This document shows, one piece after another, positions 48,424-58,009 of a stretch of 64,000 nucleotides of DNA (positions are counted from its first letter, which is position 1; the number at the start of each line of letters is the position of its first letter). This DNA is from Caulobacter sp. UNC358MFTsu5.1 (GTDB lineage: Bacteria > Pseudomonadota > Alphaproteobacteria > Caulobacterales > Caulobacteraceae). The stretch is from assembly GCF_000712075.1 (NCBI RefSeq), contig NZ_JONW01000005.1, positions 1,183,001 to 1,247,000 on the forward strand, read 5' to 3'. The translations under genes were made by a program, and so were the position numbers. Under the pieces are notes generated by a model. That model searched no databases. It saw only the letters and a list, made by a program, of their open reading frames with translations, and had not been told where the DNA came from.

Positions 48424-48981
48424 CTACCGCGGCGCCCGCTTCGCCAAAATCCGCTGCAGGGTCCGCCGGTGCATGTTCAGCCTGCGCGCCGTCTCGGAGA
48501 CGTTGTGGCCGCACATCTCGTAGACCCGCTGGATGTGCTCCCAGCGCACGCGGTCGGCGCTCATCGGGTTTTCCGGCGGGGCCGGGGCGGCGTCCTTGGC
48601 GGCCAGCAGGGCGCGGGCCACGTCGTCGGCGTCGGCCGGCTTGGACAGGTAGTCGATCACCCCGGCCTTCACCGCCGCCACGGCGGTGGCGATGTTGCCG
48701 TAGCCGGTCAGCATGATGACCTTGGCGTCGGGGCGGACGTCGCGCACGGCCTCGACCACCTTCAGTCCGGTGCCGTCCTCCAGCCGCATGTCGAGCACGG
48801 CGTGGGCCGGGGCCTGGGATTTCAGGGCGCTCATCGCCTCGGCCACCGAGGCGCAGAGCGTCACCGCAAATCCGCGCTGTTCGAGGGCTCGGCCCAATCG
48901 CGTCCGTAGCGGCGCGTCGTCGTCGAGGAGCAGCAGGGACTTGTCGGGCAAGGCCGCGACCATTTCACCGATATCCGCCAT
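48424..48981 (-). CDS. regA: Redox response regulator RegA (PrrA/ActR family)
   Basis: 185 residues. The receiver has phosphoacceptor D64 in AVLDMRLEDG. A proline-rich linker (~132-138) leads to a Fis-type helix-turn-helix, NVSETARRLNMHRRTLQRIL, near the C-terminus, the RegA pattern. It controls respiration, carbon and nitrogen genes in response to quinone redox state. It is 88 bases downstream of regB. Confidence 0.93.
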   Translation of the reverse strand: MADIGEMVAALPDKSLLLLDDDAPLRTRLGRALEQRGFAVTLCASVAEAMSALKSQAPAHAVLDMRLEDGTGLKVVEAVRDVRPDAKVIMLTGYGNIATAVAAVKAGVIDYLSKPADADDVARALLAAKDAAPAPPENPMSADRVRWEHIQRVYEMCGHNVSETARRLNMHRRTLQRILAKRAPR

Positions 48982-49069
48982 GAAATTCAGCGCCTCCCAA
49001 CGCCGACACTCAACCGGGCCACGAGCGAGCTATCTTGTTGCCCATTTCCCGAGTGTCGCAAGTGTTTCA

Positions 49070-50479
49070 TCACAGCTCGCTCGCACCGATGATGGCCGGC
49101 GCCTCCAGCGCCGACCTCGGCCAGCGCGCCGCGACCACCGCGCCGCCGCGCCGACCGTTCTTGAAATCCACCGTGGCCCCAGTTCGTTCCAGCAGGGTCT
49201 TGGCGATGAAGAAGCCCAGGCCCATGCCGATGTGGCCGGTCCTGGACCCTTCCGCCCCCGGGCGGGACGTCACATAGGGCTCGCCCAGCTTGGCCAGGAT
49301 CTCCGGCGAGAAGCCCGGGCCGTCGTCGCGCACCTCGATCACCACGGCGCGGGCGTCGAAGCGGGCCACGACGATCACCTCGGCCCGGGCGAAGTCGACG
49401 GCGTTCTCGACGATGGTCGTCAGGGCGTGGAGGATCTCGGCGCGGCGCCAGATGTCGGGCGCGGAATCGCCGGGCGGGCCGTTGACCACCGCCTCCACGC
49501 GGATGCCGTGGATCATGTGCGGCTCGATCACCTCGTGCACCAGCTGGACGAGGCTGATGCGCTCGTGCACGGCGTCCTTGGCCTCGGGCATCTCGGTCAG
49601 CCGGGCCAGGATCTCGCGACAGCGGGCGGCCTGGCCGATCATCAGCTCGGCGTCCTCGCGGGTCTGCTCGTCGGGCGCGTTGCGGATCATCTCGCGGGCC
49701 ACCACCGAGATCGTGGCCAGGGGCGTGCCCAGCTCGTGGGCGGCGGCGGCGGCCAGGGCGCCCAGGGCCGACAGGCGCTGCTCGCGGGCCAGCACGGTCT
49801 CGGTGACGTTCAGGGCCAGCTCCATGCGCGCCGATTCGGTCGCCGCCTGCCAGGCGTAGGCCCCGGTCACCGCGATGCCGAGGATGCGCGACAGCACGAT
49901 GGTCATCAGGGTCAGGCCGCCGGGCACGGGCCCCGGTCCCGCCGACGGCCGGTAGGGCAGCGGCAGGTTGAAGAAGGCCAGGATCACGCAGGCCGCCACC
50001 GCCAGGACGCCGATGGCCGCGGCGAACCGGGCCGGCAGGGTGGCGGCGGCCAGGGTGACGGGCGCGATCAGCAGCAGGGAGAACGGATTGATGATCCCGC
50101 CGGTCAGGTACAGCATCCCCGCCAGCTGCAGGGTGTCGAAGGCGATCTGGGCCGTGGCCTCGACCTCGCGCGCCATCCGCTGGCCGCCGAAGGCCAGGCC
50201 GATCAGCACGTTCAGCCAGGCCGACATGGCGATCAGCGAGAAGCACAGGGCGTAGGGGACCTTCAGGTCCAGGACGAGGCCGGCGATCAGCACCGCGGCG
50301 GTCTGGCCGACCACCATGATCCAGCGCTGGGCGATCAGGGTGCGGACCCTCAGGCGTCCGCGACGAAGCCCCGGACCCGCCCAGGACCAGTCCTCGTCTT
50401 GCGCCGCCTCGACGTCAGGCTTATCGAGCCCCGGTCGAGGCGAACTGTGCGGCGCATTCTTGAGAGACGCGTCTGCCAT
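49070..50479 (-). CDS. regB: Redox sensor histidine kinase RegB (PrrB/ActS family)
   Basis: 469 residues from the ATG at 50479. Five or six membrane helices lie at ~48-210, with the quinone-site motif GGIINPF at 127-133. The phosphoacceptor H248 is in AAHELGTPLATI, and C287, 39 residues on, matches the redox-active cysteine of RegB. The ATPase domain ends GMGLGFFIAKTLLERTGA. It senses the ubiquinone pool and phosphorylates RegA. It is divergent from senC with a 55-base gap. Confidence 0.94.
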   Translation of the reverse strand: MADASLKNAPHSSPRPGLDKPDVEAAQDEDWSWAGPGLRRGRLRVRTLIAQRWIMVVGQTAAVLIAGLVLDLKVPYALCFSLIAMSAWLNVLIGLAFGGQRMAREVEATAQIAFDTLQLAGMLYLTGGIINPFSLLLIAPVTLAAATLPARFAAAIGVLAVAACVILAFFNLPLPYRPSAGPGPVPGGLTLMTIVLSRILGIAVTGAYAWQAATESARMELALNVTETVLAREQRLSALGALAAAAAHELGTPLATISVVAREMIRNAPDEQTREDAELMIGQAARCREILARLTEMPEAKDAVHERISLVQLVHEVIEPHMIHGIRVEAVVNGPPGDSAPDIWRRAEILHALTTIVENAVDFARAEVIVVARFDARAVVIEVRDDGPGFSPEILAKLGEPYVTSRPGAEGSRTGHIGMGLGFFIAKTLLERTGATVDFKNGRRGGAVVAARWPRSALEAPAIIGASEL

Positions 50480-50534
50480 GTCGCACCTTAAGGCCAGAAA
50501 TTCTCCCCTGGCGAGAGCGAAAGGTTCAACGCCC

Positions 50535-51128
50535 ATGCCGCGTCATCGGTTGTTCGCGATTCTGGCAGGCCTCGTGGCCGTGCTGGTGGCCGGCGGGCTG
50601 ATCTACAAGACCGGCGTTCTGGACAAGGCCCCGCCCCCGTCCCTGGTGGGCGGCCCGTTCCAGCTGGTCGACCAGAACGGCCAGCCGACCACGGAAGCGG
50701 CGCTGAAGGGCCAGTGGAACGCGGTGTTCTTCGGCTTCACCTACTGCCCGGACGTCTGCCCCGGCACCCTGCAGGCCCTGGCCGCCGCCAGCGACCAGCT
50801 GGGCCCCAAGGCCAAGGACCTGAAGATCGTCTTCATCTCGGTCGATCCCGGCCGCGACAATCCCGAGCAGCTGAAGACCTTCCTGTCGGGCCCCACCCTG
50901 CCCAAGAACATCCTGGGCCTGACCGGCACGCCCCAGCAGGTGGCGGCCGCCGCCAAGGCCTATCGCGCCTACTACAAGCAGGTCGGCGACGGGCCGGACT
51001 ACAGCGTCGACCACTCCACGGCCATCTACCTGATGGATCCCAAGGGCCGGTTCAGCAAGGTGATCGCCTACAACCTGCCGCCCGAGGAGATCGCCCGGCA
51101 GATCAAGGACGCCATGGAAGGGCGCTGA
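50535..51128 (+). CDS. senC: SCO1/SenC family copper chaperone
   Basis: 197 residues. An N-terminal membrane helix (7-25) anchors a periplasmic thioredoxin-like domain. The copper ligands are C71 and C75 in CPDVC and H160 in YSVDHSTAIY. It delivers copper to the CuA centre of cytochrome oxidase. In Rhodobacter the same gene sits beside regA/regB, and the arrangement is kept here. The ATG at 50535 precedes the helix. Confidence 0.94.
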   Translation: MPRHRLFAILAGLVAVLVAGGLIYKTGVLDKAPPPSLVGGPFQLVDQNGQPTTEAALKGQWNAVFFGFTYCPDVCPGTLQALAAASDQLGPKAKDLKIVFISVDPGRDNPEQLKTFLSGPTLPKNILGLTGTPQQVAAAAKAYRAYYKQVGDGPDYSVDHSTAIYLMDPKGRFSKVIAYNLPPEEIARQIKDAMEGR

Positions 51129-51190
51129 CCGGCGCCCGCGACGCTGTACCGCTACCGGAAGGCGGTACCTTCTTAGGGTTTGGCGTGTTA

Positions 51191-51205
51191 TGTTGCATTG
51201 CAACA
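51191..51205. promoter_or_regulatory. TGTTGCA-T-TGCAACA palindrome upstream of phaZ
   Basis: Perfect 7-bp arms around one base, 13 bases before the phaZ start codon. TGC-containing palindromes of this kind bind PhaR, the regulator of polyhydroxybutyrate granule genes in alphaproteobacteria. The location would block initiation. No phaR gene lies in the window. Confidence 0.6.
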
Positions 51206-51218
51206 TTCTGGATGCGCC

Positions 51219-52475
51219 ATGCTGTACGCCCTGCACGAGGCCAGTTTCTACGCCTCCACGCCCCTGCGCTTCGCGGCCCTGGCCGCGCGCGACTTCTGGG
51301 GCTCGCCCCTGAACCCGGCGGCCGACACCGATCTGGGCCGGCGCATCCACGCGGGCGCGGACCTGTTCTCGAACGTCACCCGCCGCTACGGCAAGCCGGA
51401 CTGGCGCGTCGACACGGTCAAGATCGGCCAGGTCGACGTGCGCGTGCGCCCGACCGTGGTCTGGGAAAGCCCCTGGGCGCGGCTGATCCAGTTCGACCGT
51501 GACATGGCCGACATGCGCCGGGCCGGCAAGTTCGCCCTGGACCCCGCCGTGCTGATCGTCGCCCCCCTGTCGGGCCACTACGCCACCCTGCTGCGCGGCA
51601 CGGTCGAGGCCTTCCTGCCCGACCACGCGGTGTTCATCGTCGACTGGATCAACGCCCGCGAGGTCTCGGTCCTGCAGGGCCGTTTCGACTTCCACGACTA
51701 TATCGACCACATCCAGCAGATGCTGCGGCTGCTGGGCCCGCGCCCCAACGTCGTGGCCGTCTGCCAGCCGGGCCCGCCGGTCCTGGCCGCCGCTGCGCTG
51801 ATGGCCGAGGACAACGACCCCTCGCGCCCGGCCAGCATGACCTTCATGGGCTCGCCCATCGATGCGCGCCTGTCGCCGACCGTGACCAACCAGCTGGCCG
51901 AGGAAAAGCCGTTCACCTGGTTCCAGTCGAACATGATCTACACCGTGCCCGCGCCCTATCCGGGCATGGGCCGGCGCGTCTATCCGGGCTTCGTCCAGCT
52001 GGCCAGCTTCATGAGCATGAACGCCGAGAAGCACCAGCAGGCGCACCAGCGGTACTTCCAGGACCTGGTGAAGGGCGACGGCGACAGCGCCGACAAGCAC
52101 CTGGAGTTCTATGACGAGTACCTGTCGGTGCTGGACCTGACCGAGGAATTCTACCTCCAGACCATCGACATCGTCTTCCAGCAGTACCTGCTGCCCAAGG
52201 GCGAGCTGGTCCATCGCGGCCGGTTGGTGCGGCCCGAGGCGATCACCGACATCGGCCTGATGACGGTCGAGGGCGAGAACGACGACATTTCCGGCATCGG
52301 CCAGACCCAGGCGGCGCACGCCCTGTGCTCGTCCCTGCCCGAGTCGATGAAGGAGGACTACGTCCAGCCGGGCGTGGGCCACTACGGGGTGTTCAACGGC
52401 CGCCGGTTCCGCGAGGAGATCTATCCGCGCGTCCGCGACTTCATCCTGAAGAACGATCCGAACTTCCAAAGCTAG
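51219..52475 (+). CDS. phaZ: Intracellular polyhydroxyalkanoate depolymerase
   Basis: 418 residues. It degrades native storage granules; the catalytic nucleophile is a cysteine, C182 in VAVCQPGPPVLA, where other depolymerases have serine. The start MLYALHEASFYASTPLRFAA and end GVGHYGVFNGRRFR, with the catalytic histidine, are typical. The ATG at 51219 is chosen because the palindrome ends before it and the family starts there; the longer frame from 51180 would run across the palindrome. Confidence 0.94.
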   Translation: MLYALHEASFYASTPLRFAALAARDFWGSPLNPAADTDLGRRIHAGADLFSNVTRRYGKPDWRVDTVKIGQVDVRVRPTVVWESPWARLIQFDRDMADMRRAGKFALDPAVLIVAPLSGHYATLLRGTVEAFLPDHAVFIVDWINAREVSVLQGRFDFHDYIDHIQQMLRLLGPRPNVVAVCQPGPPVLAAAALMAEDNDPSRPASMTFMGSPIDARLSPTVTNQLAEEKPFTWFQSNMIYTVPAPYPGMGRRVYPGFVQLASFMSMNAEKHQQAHQRYFQDLVKGDGDSADKHLEFYDEYLSVLDLTEEFYLQTIDIVFQQYLLPKGELVHRGRLVRPEAITDIGLMTVEGENDDISGIGQTQAAHALCSSLPESMKEDYVQPGVGHYGVFNGRRFREEIYPRVRDFILKNDPNFQS

Positions 52476-52512
52476 GCTTGAGCTTCGCTGACGAAATCTG
52501 CGAAACAGGGCC

Positions 52513-52872
52513 ATGTCCGACGCCCCTGTTTCGCTGATCGATCGCCTGGCCGGCCTGGCCTTCAGGACCAAGCTGTTCGCCACGGGCGTGGTCTACATGC
52601 TGGTCATGTTCGCACTGTCCGAAGCGACCGGCGACGACCTCGTCCCACGTCTGTGGTTCGCCACGACGCTGCCCGTCGTCTGGGGACTGGCCTTGCTGGC
52701 CCAATGGCTGTCGATGCGGCCTCGCCCCGCCTTCGCCGAGGCGGTCGCCGGCGTCGTCGCCTCGGCCCGTCGACGACCTTTCGTCGCGGTGTTCTACGCC
52801 GCCGCCGCCGTCGCCATCGAGGCGCAGACGATAGCCTGGGCCCTGGGCCGTTCGTTGATCCCCGACCTGTAG
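52513..52872 (+). CDS. Hypothetical membrane protein
   Basis: 119 residues with two or three hydrophobic helices (~20-36, ~48-66, ~89-108) and a basic loop MRPRPAF. No family recognised. It lies 37 bases after phaZ on the same strand and 46 bases before the metallopeptidase gene, so it could be part of either unit. The ATG at 52513 has only a weak ribosome site. Confidence 0.6.
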   Translation: MSDAPVSLIDRLAGLAFRTKLFATGVVYMLVMFALSEATGDDLVPRLWFATTLPVVWGLALLAQWLSMRPRPAFAEAVAGVVASARRRPFVAVFYAAAAVAIEAQTIAWALGRSLIPDL

Positions 52873-52918
52873 CGCGGCCCCCCTTGCACCTGGACCGTTG
52901 CGGCGCGATCTAGAGGAC

Positions 52919-53638
52919 ATGAACCTCTTCCGCCCGCAGCGCTACGCCGACGGTGACCGGCTGGACGTGCGCGGCTGCGCGGTGCGGCTGAAGGTCGACG
53001 GCCGGGCGCGGCGGATCTCGCTGCGGGTCGACCGGGCCAAGTCCGAGGTGGTGGCCCTGGCCCCCTCCCCGCGCCGGCTGTCCGAGGCCGTGGCCTTCGC
53101 CCACGAGAAGGCCGACTGGATCGCCGGCCAGTTGGCCGCCCTGCCCAATCGCCAGGTCATCGCGCCGGGCGGGATCCTGCGCCTGCTGGGCAAGCCCTAT
53201 CGGCTGGAGGTCGGCCCCGGCCGGCCGAAGATGACGGAAGACGCCCTGATCGCCCCGGACGACAGCGCCTGGGGCCTTCGCATCCTGCGCCTGGCCAAGC
53301 GCGAGGCCCTGACCCGCCTGACCGAGCGCACCGCCCACCACGCCGCCGCCCTGGGCCGGCCCATGCCCTCGGTGGCCATCGCCGACCCCAAGGCCCGCTG
53401 GGGCTCGTGCCGCCCGGCCCGCCCCGGCCATCCGGCCGCGATCCGCTACAGCTGGCGACTGGTCCTGGCCCCGTTCGAGGTCGCCGACTACGTCGTGGCC
53501 CACGAATGCGCCCACCTGATCGAGGCCAATCACGGACCCCGGTTCTGGGCGCTGTGCGAGAAACTGTCGGGCGATCCCGCGCCCCACCGACGCTGGCTGC
53601 GGGCCCACGCGGCGGAGCTGCACGCGATCTCGGCCTAA
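52919..53638 (+). CDS. YgjP-type metallopeptidase (DUF45)
   Basis: 239 residues. The zinc motif is H195-E-C-A-H199, with a further histidine in NHGPRFW, and the RWGSC block at 160-164 is the family hallmark. The fold is related to WSS1/SprT proteases. E. coli YgjP is of the same size and its role is unknown. The ATG at 52919 is chosen over TTG at 52898 because MNLFRPQ is nearer the family start; the GAGGA site is close to it. A family B repeat follows. Confidence 0.86.
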   Translation: MNLFRPQRYADGDRLDVRGCAVRLKVDGRARRISLRVDRAKSEVVALAPSPRRLSEAVAFAHEKADWIAGQLAALPNRQVIAPGGILRLLGKPYRLEVGPGRPKMTEDALIAPDDSAWGLRILRLAKREALTRLTERTAHHAAALGRPMPSVAIADPKARWGSCRPARPGHPAAIRYSWRLVLAPFEVADYVVAHECAHLIEANHGPRFWALCEKLSGDPAPHRRWLRAHAAELHAISA

Positions 53639-53645
53639 ATCCAGT

Positions 53646-53775
53646 CTTCCCTCCCCCTCGTGGGGAGGGTGGACGCAAAGCGGACGGGTGGGGTCTGCTG
53701 ACTCGTCTTGCTGACTCATCAAACCCCACCCGACCCTGGCTCCGCCAGGGCCACCCTCCCCACAAGGGGGAGGGA
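53646..53775. repeat. Intergenic palindromic repeat, family B copy 2
   Basis: Outer arms CCCTCCCCCTCGTGGGGAGG (within 53646-53669) and complement (ending 53775), with a GGGTGGGGTCTGCTGACTC core shared with the copy at 30721. It lies between the convergent metallopeptidase and penicillin-binding protein genes. Confidence 0.83.
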
Positions 53776-53783
53776 CAGGCCGA

Positions 53784-55748
53784 TTAGTACGGCAGCTGCT
53801 CCGGCGCGGGCGTCCCCGGAGCCGGGGTTTCCGCCGCCGGGCCTTCGGGCGCGGCCGAGGGGTCCAGCAGGGCGCCGATCGGGTCGTCGCCGGCCGGGGG
53901 CGGGGGCTCGATGACGCCGCCGGGGATCGGGGTGGCCTTCAGGCGCGGCAGGGCCGCGGCCATGAAGTTGCGCCAGATCTCGGCCGGGGCGCCGCCGCCG
54001 GTGACCTTCTTCATCGAGGTGTTGTCGTCCTTGCCGGTCCACACCGCCGTGACGAAGCCGCCCGTATAGCCGACGAACCAGGCGTCGCGGTAATCGCTGG
54101 TGGTGCCCGTCTTGCCGGCGATGTCGTAGCCCGCGACCTTGGCCCGCGCGCCGGTGCCGTTGGCCACGACCTGGCGCATCATCTGGTTCATGTACTGCAG
54201 CGACGGCGAGCCGATCACCGCCGGGCGCTGGGTCTTGTCGACGCTGTGGTCGTACAGGACCTTGCCGCTGGTCGTGCGGATGCGCTCGATGCCGTAGCCC
54301 TTGGCCAGGAAGCCGCCGTTCGAGAACGGGGCGTAGGCCTGGGCCATCTCCATGGGGCTGACCTCGACCGCGCCCAGGGCCATCGACGGGTCCAGCTGGA
54401 TCTTGCTGGTGATGCCCAGGCGGCGGGCGGTGTTGGCGACGTTGCTGGTGCCCACCTCGCTGGCCAGGCGCGCGGCGACGGTGTTGATCGACTGGGCCAG
54501 GGCCGTCTGCAGGGTCATCGGACCCAGGTACTTGTTGGTGTAGTTCTTGGGCTCCCAGTTGCCGATCTTCACCGGCTCGTCGACCACCATGACCGACGGG
54601 TTGCGGCCCTGGTCCATGGCGGTCAGGTAGACGAACGGCTTGAAGGCCGACCCGGCCTGGCGGCGGGCGCTGGTGGCGCGGTCGAACTGGGTCTCGCCGT
54701 AGTCGGCGCCGCCGACATAGGCGCGGATGCGGCCTTCGCCGTCGATGGCGACCAGGGCCGCCTGCTGCACGCCCTGGGTCTTGTGGCCCTCGACGCCGAC
54801 CTGGACCGAGCGTTCGGCGGCCACCTGGATCGGCAGGTCCAGGGTGGTCTCGACCACCAGGTCCTCGGTCGGCTCGCCGACCAGCGAGCGCACCTGGGCG
54901 TCGACATAGTCGGTGAAGTACTGGGCGCGCTGGTTGGCCAGGGTGGCCGAGACGCGGACGGGTTCGGCGAAGGCCTGGTCGCGCTGCTCGGCGGTGATGG
55001 CCTTCATCCGCACCATCTCGTCCAGAACGATGGTGGCGCGGCGGGCGGCGCGGTCGCTGGCCGAGACCGGCGAGTAGCGGGCGGGGGCCTTCATCAGGCC
55101 GGCCAGCAGGGCGGCCTCGCCGACGGTCAGCTGGCTGGCGGGCTTGTTGAAGTAGCGCTGCGAGGCGGCCTCGATGCCGTAGGCCCCGGCCCCGAAATAG
55201 ACCCGGTTCATGTAGAGGGCCAGGATCTGCTTCTTGCTGAACTTCAGCTCCAGCCAGACGGCCAGGATCAGCTCCTGGGCCTTGCGGCGATAGTTCTGGG
55301 CCGGGCTGAGGAACAGGTTCTTGGCCAGCTGCTGGGTGATGGTCGAGCCGCCGCGCTGGGGTCCGCCCTCGTGGCTGAGGTTCCAGATCAGCGAGCGGGC
55401 GATGCCCCAGGGGTTGAAGCCGATGTGGTGGTAGAACTGGCGATCCTCGATCGCCACGAAGGCGGCCGGCACGTATTCGGGCAGGGCGTCCAGGTCGACG
55501 GGCGGCGCGTACTGGCTGCCGCGCACGGCCAGCAGGGCGCCGGACCGGTCCAGATAGCTGATCGAGGGCTGGCGCTTGACGTCGTACAGCTTGGAGGTGT
55601 CGGGCAGGTCGCTGGCGAACACCGCGAAGAAGGCGACGATGAAGATCAGGCCCCAGACGCCCAGCACCATCGTCCAATAGAGCAACGCCTGCAGCGGCGT
55701 GCGCTGAGGTTTCGCCGGCTTGTTCCCGCCGAAGACGCCGTTGGCCAT
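53784..55748 (-). CDS. Class A penicillin-binding protein (PBP1A family)
   Basis: 654 residues. A membrane helix (~23-45) is followed by the glycosyltransferase domain with EDRQFY (101-106) and GGSTITQQLAKN (133-144). The transpeptidase domain has S367-A-F-K370, S420-I-N422 and KTGTT near 552. It polymerises and cross-links peptidoglycan in the periplasm. A proline/alanine-rich tail of about 45 residues ends the protein. E. coli PBP1a is 850 residues; this shorter form, without the inserted OB domain, fits Caulobacter PbpC/X-type enzymes, but which paralogue it is cannot be told. Confidence 0.92.
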   Translation of the reverse strand: MANGVFGGNKPAKPQRTPLQALLYWTMVLGVWGLIFIVAFFAVFASDLPDTSKLYDVKRQPSISYLDRSGALLAVRGSQYAPPVDLDALPEYVPAAFVAIEDRQFYHHIGFNPWGIARSLIWNLSHEGGPQRGGSTITQQLAKNLFLSPAQNYRRKAQELILAVWLELKFSKKQILALYMNRVYFGAGAYGIEAASQRYFNKPASQLTVGEAALLAGLMKAPARYSPVSASDRAARRATIVLDEMVRMKAITAEQRDQAFAEPVRVSATLANQRAQYFTDYVDAQVRSLVGEPTEDLVVETTLDLPIQVAAERSVQVGVEGHKTQGVQQAALVAIDGEGRIRAYVGGADYGETQFDRATSARRQAGSAFKPFVYLTAMDQGRNPSVMVVDEPVKIGNWEPKNYTNKYLGPMTLQTALAQSINTVAARLASEVGTSNVANTARRLGITSKIQLDPSMALGAVEVSPMEMAQAYAPFSNGGFLAKGYGIERIRTTSGKVLYDHSVDKTQRPAVIGSPSLQYMNQMMRQVVANGTGARAKVAGYDIAGKTGTTSDYRDAWFVGYTGGFVTAVWTGKDDNTSMKKVTGGGAPAEIWRNFMAAALPRLKATPIPGGVIEPPPPAGDDPIGALLDPSAAPEGPAAETPAPGTPAPEQLPY

Positions 55749-56046
55749 GTCAGTCCTTGATCCCGAAAGGGCGCGAAGTCCCGGGGCCGCGCCGAAATCC
55801 GTTTAGCCGAAGCTCACAAAACGCGCGACAAGATTGACGAGGGATGAACGGCCTTCGGTGCGGCCCAGTGGGCGCCTTGCGCGCGGCGCGTGTTCATGGT
55901 TCGTTTCAGCCTGTGGTCGCGACCGGGGAGGCTGGCGACCGTCCATGCAGGGGCCGTGCAGCCGATGTCCGCTTTCAAGCCGATTTTGGGGGCCGGATCA
56001 TGGCGCCGCGCTTGGCCTGGGCTCCGCGCGCTGTCAAAAGACGCCC
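55749..56046. other. 298-base divergent region between PBP1A and recQ
   Basis: No convincing gene. An in-frame extension of recQ runs through it, but composition and lack of homology argue against translation. Promoters for both genes must lie here. I saw no N7-spaced GTTC LexA box; a close pair GTTCATGGTTC near 55893 has the wrong spacing. Confidence 0.5.
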
Positions 56047-57909
56047 GTGTACGACCAGCCTGATTCCGTCATCGACCCCTCGCCGCCCTCGCTCGACGCG
56101 GCGCGCGAGGTCCTGCGCCGCACCTTCGGCCATTCGGACTTCCGGGGCCTGCAGGCCGGGGTGATCGGCGAACTGCTGGCCGGGCGCAGCGCCCTGGCCG
56201 TGCTGCCCACCGGCGGCGGCAAGAGCCTGTGCTACCAGATCCCCGCCCTGGTCCGTCCGGGCCTGGGCCTGGTGGTCTCGCCGCTGATCGCCCTGATGGC
56301 CGACCAAGTGGCGGGCCTGCAGCAGGCCGGCGTCGCGGCCGAGCGGCTGGACAGCAACACCCTGCCCGCCGAGCGGGCCGAGATCTGGCGGCGGATCGAC
56401 GACGGGCGGCTGGACCTGCTGTACCTGTCGCCCGAGGGCCTGATGCAGCCGTCGATGCTGGAGCGGCTGTCGCGCCTGCCCCTGTCGCTGGTCGCCGTCG
56501 ACGAGGCCCACTGCGTCAGCCAATGGGGCCACGACTTTCGGCCCGAATACCGGATGCTGGGCCGCCTGGCCGAGGTGTTCCCGCACGCCCCGCGCCTGGC
56601 CGTCACCGCCACCGCCGACGCCCGGACCCGCGACGACATTCGCTCGGAACTGCGCCTGAAGGGCGCGGCCGAGTTCGTCGACAGTTTCGCCCGCCACGAG
56701 CTGGCCCTGAACGCCGAGCGCAAGAAGGGCAAGGGCCACGACCGGGTCATCGAGCTGGTCACCGAGCGGCCCAACCGCGCCGGGGTGGTCTATGCCGGCA
56801 GCCGGGATTCGACCGAGAAGCTGGCCGAGAAGCTGATCGCCGAGGGCATTCCGGCCCTGGCCTATCACGCGGGCCTGGACAAGGCCGTGCGCGCCCGGCG
56901 GCTGGAGGAGTTCCTGGAGGCCGACGAGGCGGTGATGGTGGCGACCATCGCCTTCGGCATGGGGGTCGACAAGCCCGACGTCCGCTTCGTGATCCACGCC
57001 GATCCGCCGGCCGCCATCGAGGCCTATTGGCAGGAGATCGGCCGGGCCGGCCGCGACCGCCAGCCGGCCGAGGGCATCACCCTCTACAGCTCCGCCGACC
57101 TGGCCTGGGCCGTGCGCCGCATCGAGGCCCAGAGCGCGCCCGACGAGGTCAAGGCGGTGCAACTGCGCAAGCTGCGCCAGTTCTACGCCATGCTGGAGGG
57201 CGTCACCTGCCGCGCCGCCGCCGTCCGCCGCTATTTCGGCGAGGAGGGGGTCGAGCGCTGCGGGGTCTGCGACATCTGTGTTGCGCCGCCTGTCGGCGTC
57301 GATGCGACGCAGGCCGCCCAGAAGGCGCTGTCGGCCGCCCACCGCATGGGCGGACGGTTCGGACGCGGCCGCCTGGTCGACCACCTGCTCGGCAAGACCA
57401 AGGACGTGACCCAGGCCGAGGCGACCATGTCGACCTTCGGCATCGGCAAGGAATTCAGCCCCCAGGGCTGGCGCGACCTGATCGACACCCTGGTGTTCGA
57501 GGGCCTGCTGCGCGAGGACCCCAACGACGGCCGGCCGCTGATCGGCCTGGGCGACGGCGAGGGCGTGCGCCAGGTCTATCGCGGCGAGCGGCTGGTCTCG
57601 CTGCGCCAGCAGCCGATCACCGCCGACGGCCAGGCCAGGTCCGGGGCGGGCAAGACCGCCCGCAAGCGCCAGGCCCTGACCGTGCCACTGGAGGACCAGG
57701 CCCTGTTCGAGGCCCTGCGGAGCTGGCGGCGCGAGGAGGCGGCCCTGCAGCACGTGCCGCCCTACGTCATCTTCCACGACGCCACCCTGGCCGAGATCGC
57801 CGCCGCGCGGCCGGCCACCGCCGCGGCCCTGGCCAAGGCCGGCGGCGTGGGCCAGGGCAAGCTCGACCGCTATGGCGAGGCGGTGCTCAAGGTGGTGCGC
57901 GACAACTAG
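56047..57909 (+). CDS. recQ: ATP-dependent DNA helicase RecQ
   Basis: 620 residues from GTG at 56047. The helicase core has PTGGGKS (54-60), DEAHC and the QEIGRAGRD motif VI. A zinc-binding subdomain follows with CGVCDIC, then a winged-helix RQC domain and a C-terminal HRDC domain (VPPYVIFHDATLAEIA). It unwinds DNA 3' to 5' in recombination repair. An ATG at 55945 would add 34 atypical residues, so the GTG next to the family start is preferred. Confidence 0.94.
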   Translation: MYDQPDSVIDPSPPSLDAAREVLRRTFGHSDFRGLQAGVIGELLAGRSALAVLPTGGGKSLCYQIPALVRPGLGLVVSPLIALMADQVAGLQQAGVAAERLDSNTLPAERAEIWRRIDDGRLDLLYLSPEGLMQPSMLERLSRLPLSLVAVDEAHCVSQWGHDFRPEYRMLGRLAEVFPHAPRLAVTATADARTRDDIRSELRLKGAAEFVDSFARHELALNAERKKGKGHDRVIELVTERPNRAGVVYAGSRDSTEKLAEKLIAEGIPALAYHAGLDKAVRARRLEEFLEADEAVMVATIAFGMGVDKPDVRFVIHADPPAAIEAYWQEIGRAGRDRQPAEGITLYSSADLAWAVRRIEAQSAPDEVKAVQLRKLRQFYAMLEGVTCRAAAVRRYFGEEGVERCGVCDICVAPPVGVDATQAAQKALSAAHRMGGRFGRGRLVDHLLGKTKDVTQAEATMSTFGIGKEFSPQGWRDLIDTLVFEGLLREDPNDGRPLIGLGDGEGVRQVYRGERLVSLRQQPITADGQARSGAGKTARKRQALTVPLEDQALFEALRSWRREEAALQHVPPYVIFHDATLAEIAAARPATAAALAKAGGVGQGKLDRYGEAVLKVVRDN

Positions 57910-58009
57910 AAAAGGACGGCGGCGCCGCAAGCGCGAGAAACGTTTTGCCGCCGGGCGTGTTAAGAGTGTTGACCCCATCTCCTCCATGGATTTCGGCACG
58001 GGATTTCGC

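Noticed and set aside
55880-55905. LexA box upstream of recQ
   Set aside because: GTTC copies are 3 bases apart rather than 7.
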